64,000 nt of DNA, taken from contig JAOALB010000090.1 in NCBI GenBank assembly GCA_025331125.1, positions 168,426 to 232,425 on the forward strand, given 5' to 3'. Positions 11,285 through 22,357 of this stretch are shown piece by piece. How positions within the stretch are numbered: position 1 is the stretch's first letter; each line of letters starts with the position of its first letter. The stretch is from Mycogone perniciosa. Lineage: Eukaryota; Ascomycota; Sordariomycetes; Hypocreales; Hypocreaceae. Position numbers and translations under genes: made by a program. Under the pieces are notes generated by a model. The model was given only the letters and a program-made list of their open reading frames with translations, made no database searches and had not been told where the DNA came from.

Positions 11285-12567
11285 ATGTCTACTATTCGCA
11301 TTGGCACCGCCTCTCCCTCTACGCAATCCACCACTCCCGCTACACTCACCCACCTGGCGCAAATCGCCCAGCGCGCTGCTCAGCTCAACATCGACCTGAT
11401 TCTGCTCCCCGAAGCCTTTATTGGGGGATACCCGCGCGGCACCTCATTCGGATGCGTCATCGGCAGTCGCACGGAGGAAGGACGAGAGGAATTCGCACAG
11501 TACTTTGAAAACGCAATTGACCTCGGTGATACGGTTGGCGATGGCGCTGGTGCGGGGACCAAGTGGGTGAGGAGAGAGCTGGATGGCTATGGGGAGGACA
11601 GCAGGAAGCAGAGGGGCGATGGGTCGAGAGAGGAGCTGGAGAGGATTGCGAGGGAGACGGGCGTGTTCATCGTGACGGGGTGTATTGAGAAGGCGGGTGG
11701 GAGTCTGTATTGCGCGGTGGTGTATGTGTGTCCGAAGGAGGGCATTGTTGGGAAGCGCCGCAAGGTATTGCCGGTATGGCTGCAATTGGCACCCCCTTTA
11801 TCATTTGTGAGAATGGCATTGCTGATCCTGAGAGATAGACTGGCGCCGAACGTCTCATCTGGGCGCAGGGCAGTCCTGCGACTCTCCGCGCGATATCCAC
11901 CACCATCCGGGGCGTGCGGATCAACCTCGCAGCAGCCATCTGCTGGGAGAACTACATGCCCCTCGTGCGTCAGGCGCTCTACTCACAGAACATCAACCTA
12001 TACCTCGCTCCCACGGCCGACGCCCGGGATGCCTGGCTGGGCTTGATGCGCACTGTCGGCGTCGAAGGGCGATGCTTCGTCGTCAGCAGCAACATGTGCG
12101 TGAGGGAGGGCGCAACTGATGTCGTTGTGCCGGTGAGGAGTGCGAGGAGGCTCTCGATCAGCACGGAGGATGGGTCGGATATTGCGCCGCCGAGTCCGGC
12201 GAAGAGAACGAAGCGCAGAAAGTCTGTCTTTGATGAGGATGGGAATGAGATTGTGCTGTGCTGTGATGAGGATGGCCATTGCCAGCCGAAGCAGCAGCGT
12301 CAAAGTACGAATGGAACCACAGCTGCAGTGCAGACGAAGAAGTCTGGTTCGTTCGTGTGTCGCGGAGGATCATCGATTGTTGGACCGTTTGGCGATGTTC
12401 TGGCTGGGCCGCAGTGGGAGGATGACGATAACATTATCTACGCGGACGTCGACTTTAGGGACTGCATCAAGGGCAGATTGGACTTGGATACAGCCGGGAG
12501 CTACTCGAGGAACGATTCGTTCAAGTTTAGCGTTGCAGGGCTGGACTTGGATCCTTTGCCATACTAA
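11285..12567 (+). CDS. Nitrilase-family C-N hydrolase
   Basis: Two exons, 11285-11773 and 11839-12567, give 405 residues. The intron (GTATGG...GATAG) restores the frame and the block TGAERLIWAQGSP. Nitrilases hydrolyse organic nitriles to acids and ammonia through a Glu-Lys-Cys triad. The Glu is in LILLPEAFIGGYPRG (about residue 43), the Lys in VGKRRKVLP (about 161) and the Cys in AAAICWENYMPL (about 201). The remaining core blocks APTADARDAWLGLMRTV and CFVVSSNM follow. An insertion of about 80 residues between the SSNMCVREG block and FVCRGGSSIVGPFGDVLAGP carries a basic run (AKRTKRRK) and a CCDEDGHC segment; it accounts for the extra length over the usual 320-350 residues. The substrate is not predictable. 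It lies head-to-head with tRNA-Asp and tail-to-tail with the WLM gene. Confidence 0.9.
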
Positions 12568-12734
12568 GGGATATATGTCCCATCCGTCTGATCAAATCAA
12601 TAACAAAGCAGAGTTGATTACCCATACTAATGACTCGCTATGTAACGCTATCCCATCATTGATACTGCCGTGAAGAGCTGGGCTCCACCGTCCAAAACGC
12701 CAAAAAGAATACCAATCCCCATACGAACGATCCC

Positions 12735-13811
12735 TCAACTCTGAGAATCGTTATTTGGGTGTGGTCTTTGACATGGCCGCCAGCCATTCTCGGCCGCGCA
12801 CTCCGCCTCCGCTTCTTTTCTCTGCCTTTCCAACGCAGCTTGTGCCAAGATCTCACGCCGACTTAGCCCAGAGCTCCGTTCCCTAACACCGCCCAGGACA
12901 AACTCGCCGCCAGTCCAACCGCCGTCGTCCTCATGTACATCCTCCTCTTGATCCTCTTGACCCCAGATCCTATATCGCGATGACTCGCCGACAGTGTGTC
13001 CGTTAGACTTCCAATCTGCAGCATCGACTTCGCGCTCAATCTGGTGGCATAGGTCCCAAAACACCCTGTCATGTGGGCCGTGTACGTTGTGCGTGAGTTC
13101 GTGGCACAGTGTCTTGCGGATTGTCTTGTAGTCTCTGTAGCCGTCATGCGCATCCGTCCGTAGGCGGAGTTCGATGACTTCGCCCTGGTTGCGATTCAGA
13201 CCCAAGATTCGAGACGTGCCCTCGTGCGTGGTCTGCGTGTGCGAAAGGGGCTCCATCTCCGTTAACAGCGCAACGGTGAACTTGTGCTTCTTCATCACCG
13301 CCTTGATCCCGGGATCCTCCTTCAGCCGCATCAGAATCATCTGGCTCCGTTCGGGATGCGGCAGGCCGTTGAGTGGTCGAACTTGGAGAAACGTGTATTT
13401 CGCATCTTCAGAAGATGCAGCCGGCTGTCGTCTGAGAGGCGCCTTGGCCTTGAGTCGTTGCGCCGTCCTAGCAGCGTTACGCTTAGTGACCTTGTCGCAC
13501 ATACTCCGGACTACTTGGACGTCTGCGGCTCCCGAGCCCATGAGCATCAGCGTCTTGCCTTGGAGGCTGCTGATGGGCATTTCTGGGTCCTTGAGCGGCA
13601 TTTTGAGAAGGGGACCTTTAGGGACGATGATTTTCTGGTTGGCCACGGGTATGTCGAGTGTGGCTTCGATTTCGGTGAAGAGGTCTGTGACGGTGGCGTC
13701 TGGTGGGAAAGAGAAGTCGCATTTCTCTTTGCGATGAGATATGGTGATGGCGAGCCATTCTGGTTCTGACCCGGTTTGTGAGACGTCATCGAGAAACTTG
13801 TCGTCCGCCAT
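12735..13811 (-). CDS. Ubiquitin-like/WLM-domain metalloprotease (Wss1-related)
   Basis: A single exon encoding 358 residues. Residues about 20-95 look like a ubiquitin fold (WLAITISHRKEKCDFSFPPD, ISSLQGKTLMLMGSG). The WLM zinc-protease domain follows, with KTLCHELTHNVHGPHDRVFW giving the HExxH plus downstream His/Asp signature. Proteins with this UBL-WLM order occur in fission yeast and filamentous fungi and are related to Wss1/SPRTN proteases that cleave proteins crosslinked to DNA. After about residue 280 the chain is acidic and probably disordered. The open frame runs about 105 codons upstream to 14126, but ATG 13811 gives MADDKFLDD just before the ubiquitin fold and is the likely start. 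Confidence 0.9.
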   Translation of the reverse strand: MADDKFLDDVSQTGSEPEWLAITISHRKEKCDFSFPPDATVTDLFTEIEATLDIPVANQKIIVPKGPLLKMPLKDPEMPISSLQGKTLMLMGSGAADVQVVRSMCDKVTKRNAARTAQRLKAKAPLRRQPAASSEDAKYTFLQVRPLNGLPHPERSQMILMRLKEDPGIKAVMKKHKFTVALLTEMEPLSHTQTTHEGTSRILGLNRNQGEVIELRLRTDAHDGYRDYKTIRKTLCHELTHNVHGPHDRVFWDLCHQIEREVDAADWKSNGHTVGESSRYRIWGQEDQEEDVHEDDGGWTGGEFVLGGVRERSSGLSRREILAQAALERQRKEAEAECAAENGWRPCQRPHPNNDSQS

Positions 13812-14351
13812 ATTGGGCAAAAGAGTGCTGGTGAAGGGGATGGTGATGAAGCTGATGGTGAGCTGAATGGAGCAGAATTGCGATGACAAATACAGCTTCG
13901 ATCGAGATACGAGCCGAAGGGGGATGAACGATGCCGTAAAATTATGGTGATATGGTGTGTGATTCTGTACAAAGAGAACGCAAAGCCTCTTTATACAGAA
14001 ACCAGTCGTCTTCAGGCGTAAATACGATTCCGATTCTTGAGAGACAAGTGGAAGAAAGTCGGTCTTCCCGCGGATTCGATGCGGTGATGCGTTGCTTGGT
14101 AATACGTCACGACGCAGCTGCCTCAACGAGCTGGCCCAAGAGCTGCGCCACAGAGAGTGAGGCTAGTGCTTCGGGCTTCAGCGGCCCGAATGACAAAGCA
14201 AATGACATCATTGCTCTTCGGAAAGGAGCGGCCCGCTTTTCCGCGCCAAGTCCGTTGCTGATCTCTCTCATACGGAGCGCATCTACGAAAAACCACTTCG
14301 TAGATAATATGTACCATATTTGTCTATTCACGAATCAAGAAGATGCAAATA
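13812..14351. other. Intergenic region between the WLM gene and tRNA-Ser
   Basis: 540 bp separating two divergently transcribed genes. It must contain the WLM promoter; no TATA-like element stands out. The open frame at 13952-14491 overlaps the tRNA and is not a gene. Confidence 0.55.
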
Positions 14352-14465
14352 GGCGGAGTGCCCGAGTGGTTAAGGGGTTGCACTTGAACGGACAGAGTTC
14401 CAACTCTCTCCAACATTCGATATGCAATACGTTCGCGTGCGCAGGTTCGAACCCTGTCTCCGTCG
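14352..14465 (+). tRNA. tRNA-Ser (TGA) with an intron
   Basis: A 114-nt gene. The acceptor stem GGCGGAG pairs with CTCCGTC (one G-T wobble), followed by discriminator G, as expected for serine. The anticodon stem TTGCA/TGCAA flanks loop bases CTTGAA with anticodon TGA; a 33-nt intron at 14389-14421 follows the base after the anticodon. A long variable arm with stem ACG/CGT and a TTCG loop marks a class II tRNA. The B box GGTTCGAACCC is intact. Leucine is the only other common long-arm choice and does not fit the anticodon. Confidence 0.93.
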
Positions 14466-16825
14466 GATTTCTTTTTGCTGGTGACCTATGATCATACTCA
14501 CCGGCTTTGTTTTTTCTTTCAACTTTTTTCTCGTTTGGATTAATAGCCGTTTTCGAAACTAACGGCCCGCTGATGGCCGGCGTGCGAAACCCGTTCCGAA
14601 GCCAGGCAAGGTACGGCGTCTCCCACCAGATCCGCGGGAGAGCCTGTTGCATGCATTTTTGCGAGCCATTAGCCCATCAGTCTTTCTGGTCTGTCCTCCA
14701 TATGTCCTCTGCATCATCTGCACCTAAAATTATCCAGACTAAATAAACCCCGCGTCCGGGGTATCACCATTCGGATGATGCGGCAGGACACCATCGCGTC
14801 GCGTACTGCTCGTGGTGGGAATCTCGGACAGTCAGTCGGCAGCGACACTTTCAGGACGGAGGAACTCGGTATTTCATGAGCTGAGTTGGGGAACCGAAAT
14901 CGAGTAAAATGACAGGTCCATGAAGCACTTGCACGTGCTTCTTGTAACACGAGCAGAGTGCAATGCGGGGAGCAAGCATCAACATTGAGTTCTAACCGTT
15001 TTGTAGCCGGACATAACGGTTCACGTCTGCCGTATTCGCGCTATAGCTGTCTATATGTGCCCATCTGATGCGTGTCATAATCAAAGATGTCGAGCAGAAT
15101 CAGCTCTGCTTCCATTATGATGGCCACCAGGTGTCACGGAGTAAAAACTCGCCTTCGGGGCGGTAAGGCCGCCGCTCTCCAGACTCCCACATTGCCGGCC
15201 CAGTCGATGTAGTGCATTGAAGCTCATGCGTGTGGGTTAGGCATCAACGTAGTTGTACATAGTAGAGTTTGTCGATCTTCAGGAGTTGCAGGCTGAGCAA
15301 GACATTTGACCAACGAGCAGCAGCTGTGTGCTTTACGAATAGGCCTCCACGTCATTAGGTCGTTGAGGAGCCTGGGGCCTCCTATTCCCTGTCCACTACC
15401 TGTCTCGTCTTATTGCGAGTGCCTCAGTCTATGGTTTCAGGTCGCGGGCGACTCTTAAAAAAATCCTTTCAAAGGGTGCTCCATGAGATTGGCCTTGACG
15501 GACACATGCAAGGTCACACGATATTTGCTTGAAGCTCGCAAATTTGCAATTTCAGTATCTATTATTAGATGGGAGACGCGACTTTTGTACTCCGTACGTA
15601 GTACAATGAATGAACGCATAGCATGTCTCACATTGTTGGCTTGGCATGAAATTGTTAAAGTAGTACTGTTAGACAAGCAAAAGAATTCACCAAGATTGGC
15701 AAAACCAGAAGTGCACTTACACAGCCTCTATCCTACACTGAATGAGGCCCAAATGGACATGCAAACGGACAGGTTGGGTGAACTGTTATCAATCAAGGTG
15801 CGTAAGTATGCGTTGGACTCCCTTTTAGGTGAGGATGAGGAACATTGTGCATACACATATGCACATTGGACTCCGCATCGTCGGCACTTGATGAGGCTCC
15901 TCACCATGCCACATCCAATAAGCGACTGCCACTTACGATGCCTACATCGACACATTCACTGACGTCTGATAAGCAAGCTTTTCTATACATAGTATTAGCA
16001 AATGCGAGTCGGTGCACATGCTCCATCTTACCTGTCAAGACTGGCCGAATATGCTTGACCCGCTCTACTGCACTACTGCATATCAACGTTGGCGAGGCAT
16101 TCAATAGCAATGTATGGCCAACTTGGATCGTCGTGACTCCTCTTTTGACTGTTGAATGCATGTCGAGTTACTTTTAGTCGGTAACCCATTCAATTCTATA
16201 GGGAGAGTAATACTATGCTATAGTGACGGTATGATATAGGAAAGTGTCTTTGCATACTGCCATGTCACACAAGCCTCACGAAAGTGACGTCCAGATGGAC
16301 TTGCATCCAAGCGAGGTAACATACATACCTGGTTTCTACCTAATACTTGCAGAGGATGTAGAGGGGTAACACTTTGGTTCTGTATATCTAGAATGTCACC
16401 AAATGCTAAATAGGGAAAAATCTAGGCGTTTTGATAATGGTAACTACTGTGGGATGATATGATACCCTGCAACCTCCTTTCATTGTTCCACCGGGGCTGA
16501 TTCATACAGGCACCTAAAGCAAAGGGCCGAGCCTTGATAACTGAACCTCGCTGTGAAACGACGACCAGAATGCCAAAGATGTTCATCAGACCCTTGTATG
16601 TGCCAAGAAGAGTGTTGGACGTGCAAATTCACCAGCAGGCTGCCACGTCGAAAGTCAACGCATCCCCTCTTGACCGACGCAGGATCCACGCATGAGTGAT
16701 ATGAGATGTCACACGTTGAACTTGGTGTACGGAGGAAGCGATGGTTGATGCTGCCCAGCAGGTAGACCGGCAACATGTTCTTGTACATGTGTAGTATTGC
16801 GAACAGTCCACGCCCATCTTTATGG
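14466..16825. other. Gene-poor region
   Basis: 2.4 kb without a supported gene. The longest frame (15483-15962, 159 codons) has no conserved blocks, an irregular composition and no promoter-like upstream sequence. No inverted terminal repeats, transposase motifs or RNA genes were seen. One copy of the dispersed 9-mer lies at 15588. Confidence 0.5.
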
Positions 16826-16833
16826 ATATATAA
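16826..16833 (+). promoter_or_regulatory. TATA box of the membrane-protein gene
   Basis: TATATAAA lies 67-74 bp before the ATG at 16900. The spacing suits a core promoter, suggesting that the gene was or is transcribed despite its frameshift. Confidence 0.5.
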
Positions 16834-16899
16834 AGCACGATATCGTATCTATGGGACCAAACCATTCATCATATCCATCACCAAGCACAATAGGCAAAA

Positions 16900-18442
16900 A
16901 TGATTTTCTTTTCCCCCAACTGCACACTTCCCCCAGGGGAAAGCAGCGGATTCATCACCGGTCCAAATACCAGATCAACCCTGGAGATTGTCTGGGGCTG
17001 TATCAGTATCATCCTCCTCTCAACTTGGTCAATTCTTCACCTTGACCTCCCTGCTCATCTCACTACAGAGAAGGGCCCCAAGAGATCCTGCAAGCGTTTC
17101 CGCCAGAATTTCTGCAAGCGTTTCCGCCAGAATTTCTGCAAGTGTTTCCGCCAGAGTTTCTGCAAGCAGGTCTATTTGCTCTGGCGCAAGGTGTTTTGGA
17201 TGGGTCTGAAGCTCTTTTCTCCAGAGTTTGCCGCAACAGGCTGTGCTAGAAAGATCTTCGCCACCCGGTCGAATTCAACGAGATTGCAGCAGTGGGCACA
17301 CCACGATGGCGTGCCCTGGAGTCTTAAGCACACGATCCTTGTGGATATGGGCGGCATTGCTCTGCGCTTCAAGAACAACGATCCCGAATGGGCTCCAACT
17401 AAGGACGACAATCATGCTTTCATCCATGAATTCTGTGTCAAACAAAACAGGATTCTGAAAAAGTGTGGGAAAACACCATGGAGCTTGTTAAAGAAGCATG
17501 TTGACTATGCCACTAAGAAAGTGGAAGAAATAGAGAACAACGAGGAGGTGGACTTTGCGACCATAAGCAAAGACGTCGCTGCATTGGCTGGCGACATCTG
17601 GATCCTGGATTCCAACCAACTCGCCATTGCGAGAAAAATGGAAGTTATCAAGAAACTGCCACACATTGGGGAAGACGAGATTACCGACAAGAGCAAGGCC
17701 GATTCCCTGATAAAGTTTCTGGCCATACTGCATTGACTTCGTCAAGCCCAAGGACGTCAATGTTCCTTTCTACCTTGACGTTGACGTTGACGAGTTGGAG
17801 AAGGAGGACTATTACCAGGCGTTCAGCGCCATTGTCGACGCGGCTCCATTTGCATACCTGCAGGGCAAACGCTACTACATGCCCACTTCCACCCTCCACG
17901 ATCTTATCGTGTATAAACCCGATGATGAGGTCAAGGTTAAGGGCGAACCATGCACAGAGGTGTCGGATTGCTGGTGCGAGTGTTGTGAGAGGTGCCGATG
18001 GTCCGTATTTGATGGGGATGAGCTGCGCAGAGCACCCGACTGCAATATTTGCAAAAAGTCCATAATGTCCAAAGGCATGGCTGATTGTCTCTCGCTGCTT
18101 ATTGGATTCGTCTCGGCCACGTCGTTTGGCGGAGTCCATCTGTTCTCGTGGAACAGCCACTTCCCCACCGAGATCGAGCGGCTGCTCTGGAAAATCGCCG
18201 CGATCATGACTATCGTTTTGCCTTATATATACATTTGCTCTCACCTCTTTTTCTTTAATGTTCCCATTAAGACATTAAGCAAAAAGAAGCGGCGGAATAT
18301 GAGGATGGGCCTGCTGGCTATTGCCATTTGCTATGTCCCCTGTCGACTGTTTCTCATCGCCGAGAGCTTTAGGGCGCTCTATTACATGGAGCCGATGGCC
18401 TTCAGATCGACATGGACCCAGAACATTCCGCACGTAGGGTAA
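16900..18442 (+). pseudogene. Fungal multi-pass membrane protein, frameshifted
   Basis: Two overlapping frames together encode about 513 residues of one protein. Frame one (16900-17736) has an N-terminal membrane segment (LEIVWGCISIILLSTWSILHL) and the block PWSLKHTILVDMGGIALRF. Frame two (from about 17712 to TAA 18442) carries YLQGKRYYMP, a Cys-rich patch (CWCECCERCRW) and three C-terminal membrane segments (SLLIGFVSATSFGG, IAAIMTIVLPYIYICSHLF, MGLLAIAICYVPCRLFLI). The order matches a common uncharacterised fungal membrane family found near secondary-metabolism and heterokaryon-type loci. The switch of frame is explained by one extra T in the run at 17716-17718 (IKF then WPYCIDFVKPKDV). No splice pair fits. 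A sequencing error would restore an intact gene. Function is unknown. Confidence 0.7.
17089..17160 (+). repeat. 24-bp in-frame minisatellite, three copies
   Basis: Three head-to-tail 24-nt units encode CKRFRQNF, CKRFRQNF and CKCFRQSF, followed by CKQ. Units one and two are identical; unit three has two changes. The array adds a basic, Cys-containing cytosolic stretch directly after the first membrane segment of the frameshifted protein. The unit is a whole number of codons, so copy-number change would not disturb the frame. Confidence 0.95.
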
Positions 18443-20002
18443 GATGCAGGACAGGGAATGAGAGGGCCATCACCTACGTACCTCCTCGCAGAAGAATTGT
18501 TCGAGATGGCCGCTGAGGTTCTAAAGGACAACAGGCCCCGGGTAGGAGGCTTGACATTCGTTTGACAGTCGTGACTCATAGTCTTTGCATACCGTTTTTC
18601 TTTTGTATCTGTCGGAGAAGGGATGGATCAATGGGAAGCAGTCGATACAGTTGATGTTCATTTTGTAGCTTGAACCGCCAGCATAGGCGACCATTCATTA
18701 TTAATCCACTCTTTTGAAAGGCAAGGCTCGTGAAATTAGAGAAGACAGCATGAATAAAGCAGATGACGCCTGGGATGATGTTCACTAGTATAACCCTAAG
18801 CTGACAGATGGGAATAGTAATAGAGATCGCGAAGTGTTATTATATATACTACTATAACGGATCTAAAGCTAAAGTCATCCTCAAATAGTCTCACATTTAA
18901 GGTGATTGACGGGATGTGTGGAGCAAATCAGGGTCCAGACGACCTAAGGCCTGAGTGAAAACCGCACATAGATCGGCGTCATAGCCAAGGAGCGTACCGA
19001 TCGTGCGTGCGTGCTTATCCCGCGTCTTGAAATCATAAAACAAGGAACGGGTGACTTAGTGGAGGCGATGCCCTAAGTTTGAATGCCATCGGAAGTGCGG
19101 AGTTGGGTCAGCATCCTGCCAGCCTTGTTCGATAGAAATCGCATCTTCAGGGGCAACGGTTTGGGCCGACCCCTGTAGGGTAATCAGCCCACAGTATCTG
19201 CTCGGTTCCAAGTCATGGCAGCGAGCAAAGTGGATAGTTGCATGGAGGTTCCCCGGGATAAAAGCTCCTTTACCAGATTGAAGCTTACTTCCTCGTGGCA
19301 GCGAGTCATGGCACGTATGACAACCAAGCTGAGAGCTCACGTTTGTCGTCCCGTATTTTGGAAGCCTCGGATCAACCGGGCCAAGGCCTCACTAGCGACA
19401 CAATCGTCCGCAGTTAAAATGAAGACACCAATCCTATAAAACGCCATCGAGTTCAAAGGGGCATTGTACTAAGGTAGCGGATATGACAGGAGACAACTTG
19501 TGTGACAGCTCAAGTGCGAAAATAGCTCATTATGACACCTATTTCGGGCTGGAGACGAATGTACGCGTATTTCACAGCGTAATCATGGAAGCGCCCGTAG
19601 TGAATTATGTGGGAATAGCCGACAGGGCTAGAATTTCTGGGATTTCTACGGAGTATTCAAAACATAATTCTATAGGCAAAGGATTTGTTGTACTTATTAC
19701 CATGTTGACCGGAATCTGCGGAGGTCCACCTCTTTACCTCCATTCATATCACTCCTTTTGGCATGGCGCTCAAATAGTAAGCCTCCCAGCGTTTTGGAAC
19801 CAGGATAAGAATACGCGTATTGTATATACTACTCCATACCTCGTATTTCTTCCTCGTTTTCGTAAAACCGGGGGGTCGAATACCGGACCCCATGTGTTCA
19901 AGTCCGGTCCACAGCTACTATTAATATGTATGACAATCCTCTTTTTCGACCCGTAACATTCCTTCGTTCTGTGCGGAAAAAGAAAGCGGCCATATTGACA
20001 TC
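18443..20002. other. Intergenic region upstream of the P450 gene
   Basis: About 1.56 kb. A 157-codon frame at 19483-19956 has no family resemblance, and a 94-codon minus-strand frame at 19056-19340 likewise. A TATAAAA sequence at 19435-19441 lies 560 bp from the P450 start, rather far to be its TATA box. One dispersed 9-mer copy is at 19647. Confidence 0.45.
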
Positions 20003-21687
20003 ATGGCCTTTTTTAAAATCCAAGACATGTCATTATTGTCAAACGGCTATCTTCTTATCGGCTTCATCGTCGCGGCGCTTTTGCTTTATACTCGTCTCTT
20101 CCGTGGCTCCAAGCAAATACATGGGCTCCCATCGTGGGTGCCATTGGAAATCGGAATAAGCAGCGCGCTGCTTGAATCCAAGGGCATAGCTTCATATCTA
20201 CCGTATGTTCCGAATCTGGCTCTTTGAGGAACTTTCCCTTTGCTAACATTCACGGTAGCTTTATTCTGCGTCGGTGGAAAGGCTCTTTCTTTGGACTGAC
20301 CTCACGACATCAAATACTCTACAATTTTGAAGGAGTCGACAAGGTCTTCGCTAAGGGATTCCACACTCTCGATGGAGACTCATTAGGATTGAGTCTGAGC
20401 ATCCGAGTGTTTGGCGTCAATGTGTCCCAGAAGGTTTGTGACGACTTCAGCAAAATGAACAGGAGACTGGTGGTATCGGTGGAGCGGGCCTTTGTGAATG
20501 AAGCTGCCGCAAACGCTTCCATTCATACAGCCGATCTCCCAGGAAAAATTGCGTCTTTATTCAGCTTCTCAGAAAAACCCCAAAATCAGCATATGTGGGA
20601 GCGATCTGCGGGCATCAAAGTCCTAACGGCGGATGAGGTTGGCCAACCTGGAGCTGTCGAGGCAAACCTGGAGTTTCTCATGAGAGATTTCGGTGCTTAT
20701 ATCTCCATTCCACGGCTTTATGGACAGGATCTGCTTGATCGGAACCCATCCATCCTTGAAGATTTCTGGAAATTTGACAATCACGTTTTCCCCATGCTCA
20801 TGATTGGAATGCCGAAATGGGCACCTATCAAGTCTCTGAGGGAAGGGCTAGCGGCTCGTGCCCGTATTCATGATGCATTGGAGGCTTTTTATCGACGCCT
20901 AAACCAATACAAAAACGGCCAGCCCGTGGATTTTAACGCCGATATGAGCAATGTCAGCACCGCAGCTTTGGAAAGAAACGATACCTTCCGGGAATTTGGC
21001 GTGCCTATTCGCACGTGTGGAGAGTTTGAACTGGGAACATTTTGGGGCCTAAATGCCAATACTCAGCCCATGGTCTTCTGGTTCATTCTCTACATATACT
21101 CTACTCCTGGGCTTCTGGACGCTCTTCGACAGGAGGTTGAGGCTTGTCTGACTCTTTCGACAAAAGCTCACCCAGTAGCGCAAATCACTACCCTCGACTA
21201 CCAAGGTCTTGGACGGGACTGTCCACTTCTCAAATCATCTCTTTTCGAGACTTTCAGAATGGCTGACGAGGCAACATCCCTGCGACGCGTCGCAAAGCCA
21301 GTGACTGTGGTTGACGGCGACCACCGACACGAATTGCAACCCGGAATGTGGATTTCAGCCCCTCATGCCGGAATCCAGTACGACCCATCCATCTTCCCCG
21401 AGCCTGGAAAGTTCGTGCCAGACAGGTTCCTGGAATTAGATGAAGAGACGGGACGCCGCGTTCCACGTTATGGGCGACTCAAGCCATGGGGCGTGGGTCC
21501 TGGAATATGCAAGGGACGCACATTTGCGGAAAAGGAGATCTTGGGAATAGCTGCTTGCTTCATCACGTTGTGGGATATGGACCCGGTGGGAGGGAAGTGG
21601 GAAGTACCAAGCAGCATGCCTGGAACGGGAGTAAAGCGTCCTTTGAAGGAAGTTCGTGTAATTATAAGGCGTCGTACGTTCGCCTGA
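20003..21687 (+). CDS. Cytochrome P450 monooxygenase
   Basis: Two exons, 20003-20202 and 20259-21687, encode 542 residues. The intron has donor GTATGT, branch GCTAAC and acceptor GGTAG. An N-terminal membrane anchor is present (YLLIGFIVAALLLYTRLF). The K-helix ExxR motif is in SSLFETFRMADEA, and the haem-binding loop is PWGVGPGICKGRTFAEKE with the ligand Cys; the usual leading Phe is Trp. This WGxGxxxCKG form is typical of the P450 branch that includes fungal 7-alpha-hydroxylase/prostacyclin-synthase-like enzymes. The second exon lacks an obvious I-helix AGxxT motif: the region reads LGTFWGLNANTQPMVFW, as in that branch, where Asn replaces Thr. The substrate is unknown. It faces a decayed FAD monooxygenase tail-to-tail, suggesting a former small metabolic cluster. 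Confidence 0.92.
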
Positions 21688-22357
21688 GTTTTGATGCTAC
21701 ACATACCTCCCCCCCTCTGCTGTCGCATGCCAGAGACCCCAGAATCAACAGTATGAATCGATGCAAACAGTACCTGATGCATGGGCCACTGCTCTGTCCT
21801 GCAGGTCCATTTCGCGATTCGATGATTGGTTTATGATCTCGCTAGCCATGATAGTGCGAGGATTAAGCTGGTGGCTCTCTCAAGCGGTTGTATGGATATG
21901 ACGCATCGGGCCGAACGTAGTGTTACGAGTATAGAGCACAACTTGGTAGGACGGCCCGATATTTCCAGCCGAGTCCATCAGGAACTAACTGTCAGAGATA
22001 ATACTAATACAAATAGAAACGATCGAATTTCTAATCACTCATAAGGGTATAAATGTGGAGTACTCCGTAGTGTCATCGGCTTCATGCCTCGGCGAATATC
22101 CGACGCCTTGCTAATTAATAATTTATACTCGTAAGCTTGACAAAAAGTCCGTTAGCGCTGACAGCTAGAGAACAAGGTTAAAGGTTTCTAGTGGAGCGTT
22201 CTTCGAATCCTTGACAATATCATATTAGATCGGTGTTTCCAGCAGACGAGGCAACCGTTTGGCATAAGTATTAAACCTGGAGTTATAACCGCTGGCCACT
22301 CCTTTTTTCAAGTTTTTCATACTGTCTTGGAGGAAGTCATTGCTATGCAAATTATGG
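21688..22357. other. Intergenic region between convergent P450 and monooxygenase
   Basis: 670 bp of shared 3' flank. Two short frames (21486-21836 and 21826-22044) overlap the P450 end or have no coding character. One dispersed 9-mer copy is at 22061. Confidence 0.55.

Noticed and set aside
15483..15962. 159-codon open frame on the plus strand
   Set aside because: It has no conserved block, no promoter signal and irregular composition, so it is probably a chance opening.
19862..19900. Possible tRNA T-arm (GGGGTCGAATACCGGACCCC)
   Set aside because: There is no matching acceptor, D arm or anticodon arm around it.
19483..19956. 157-codon open frame upstream of the P450
   Set aside because: No family resemblance, and it lies in a region without other coding signs.
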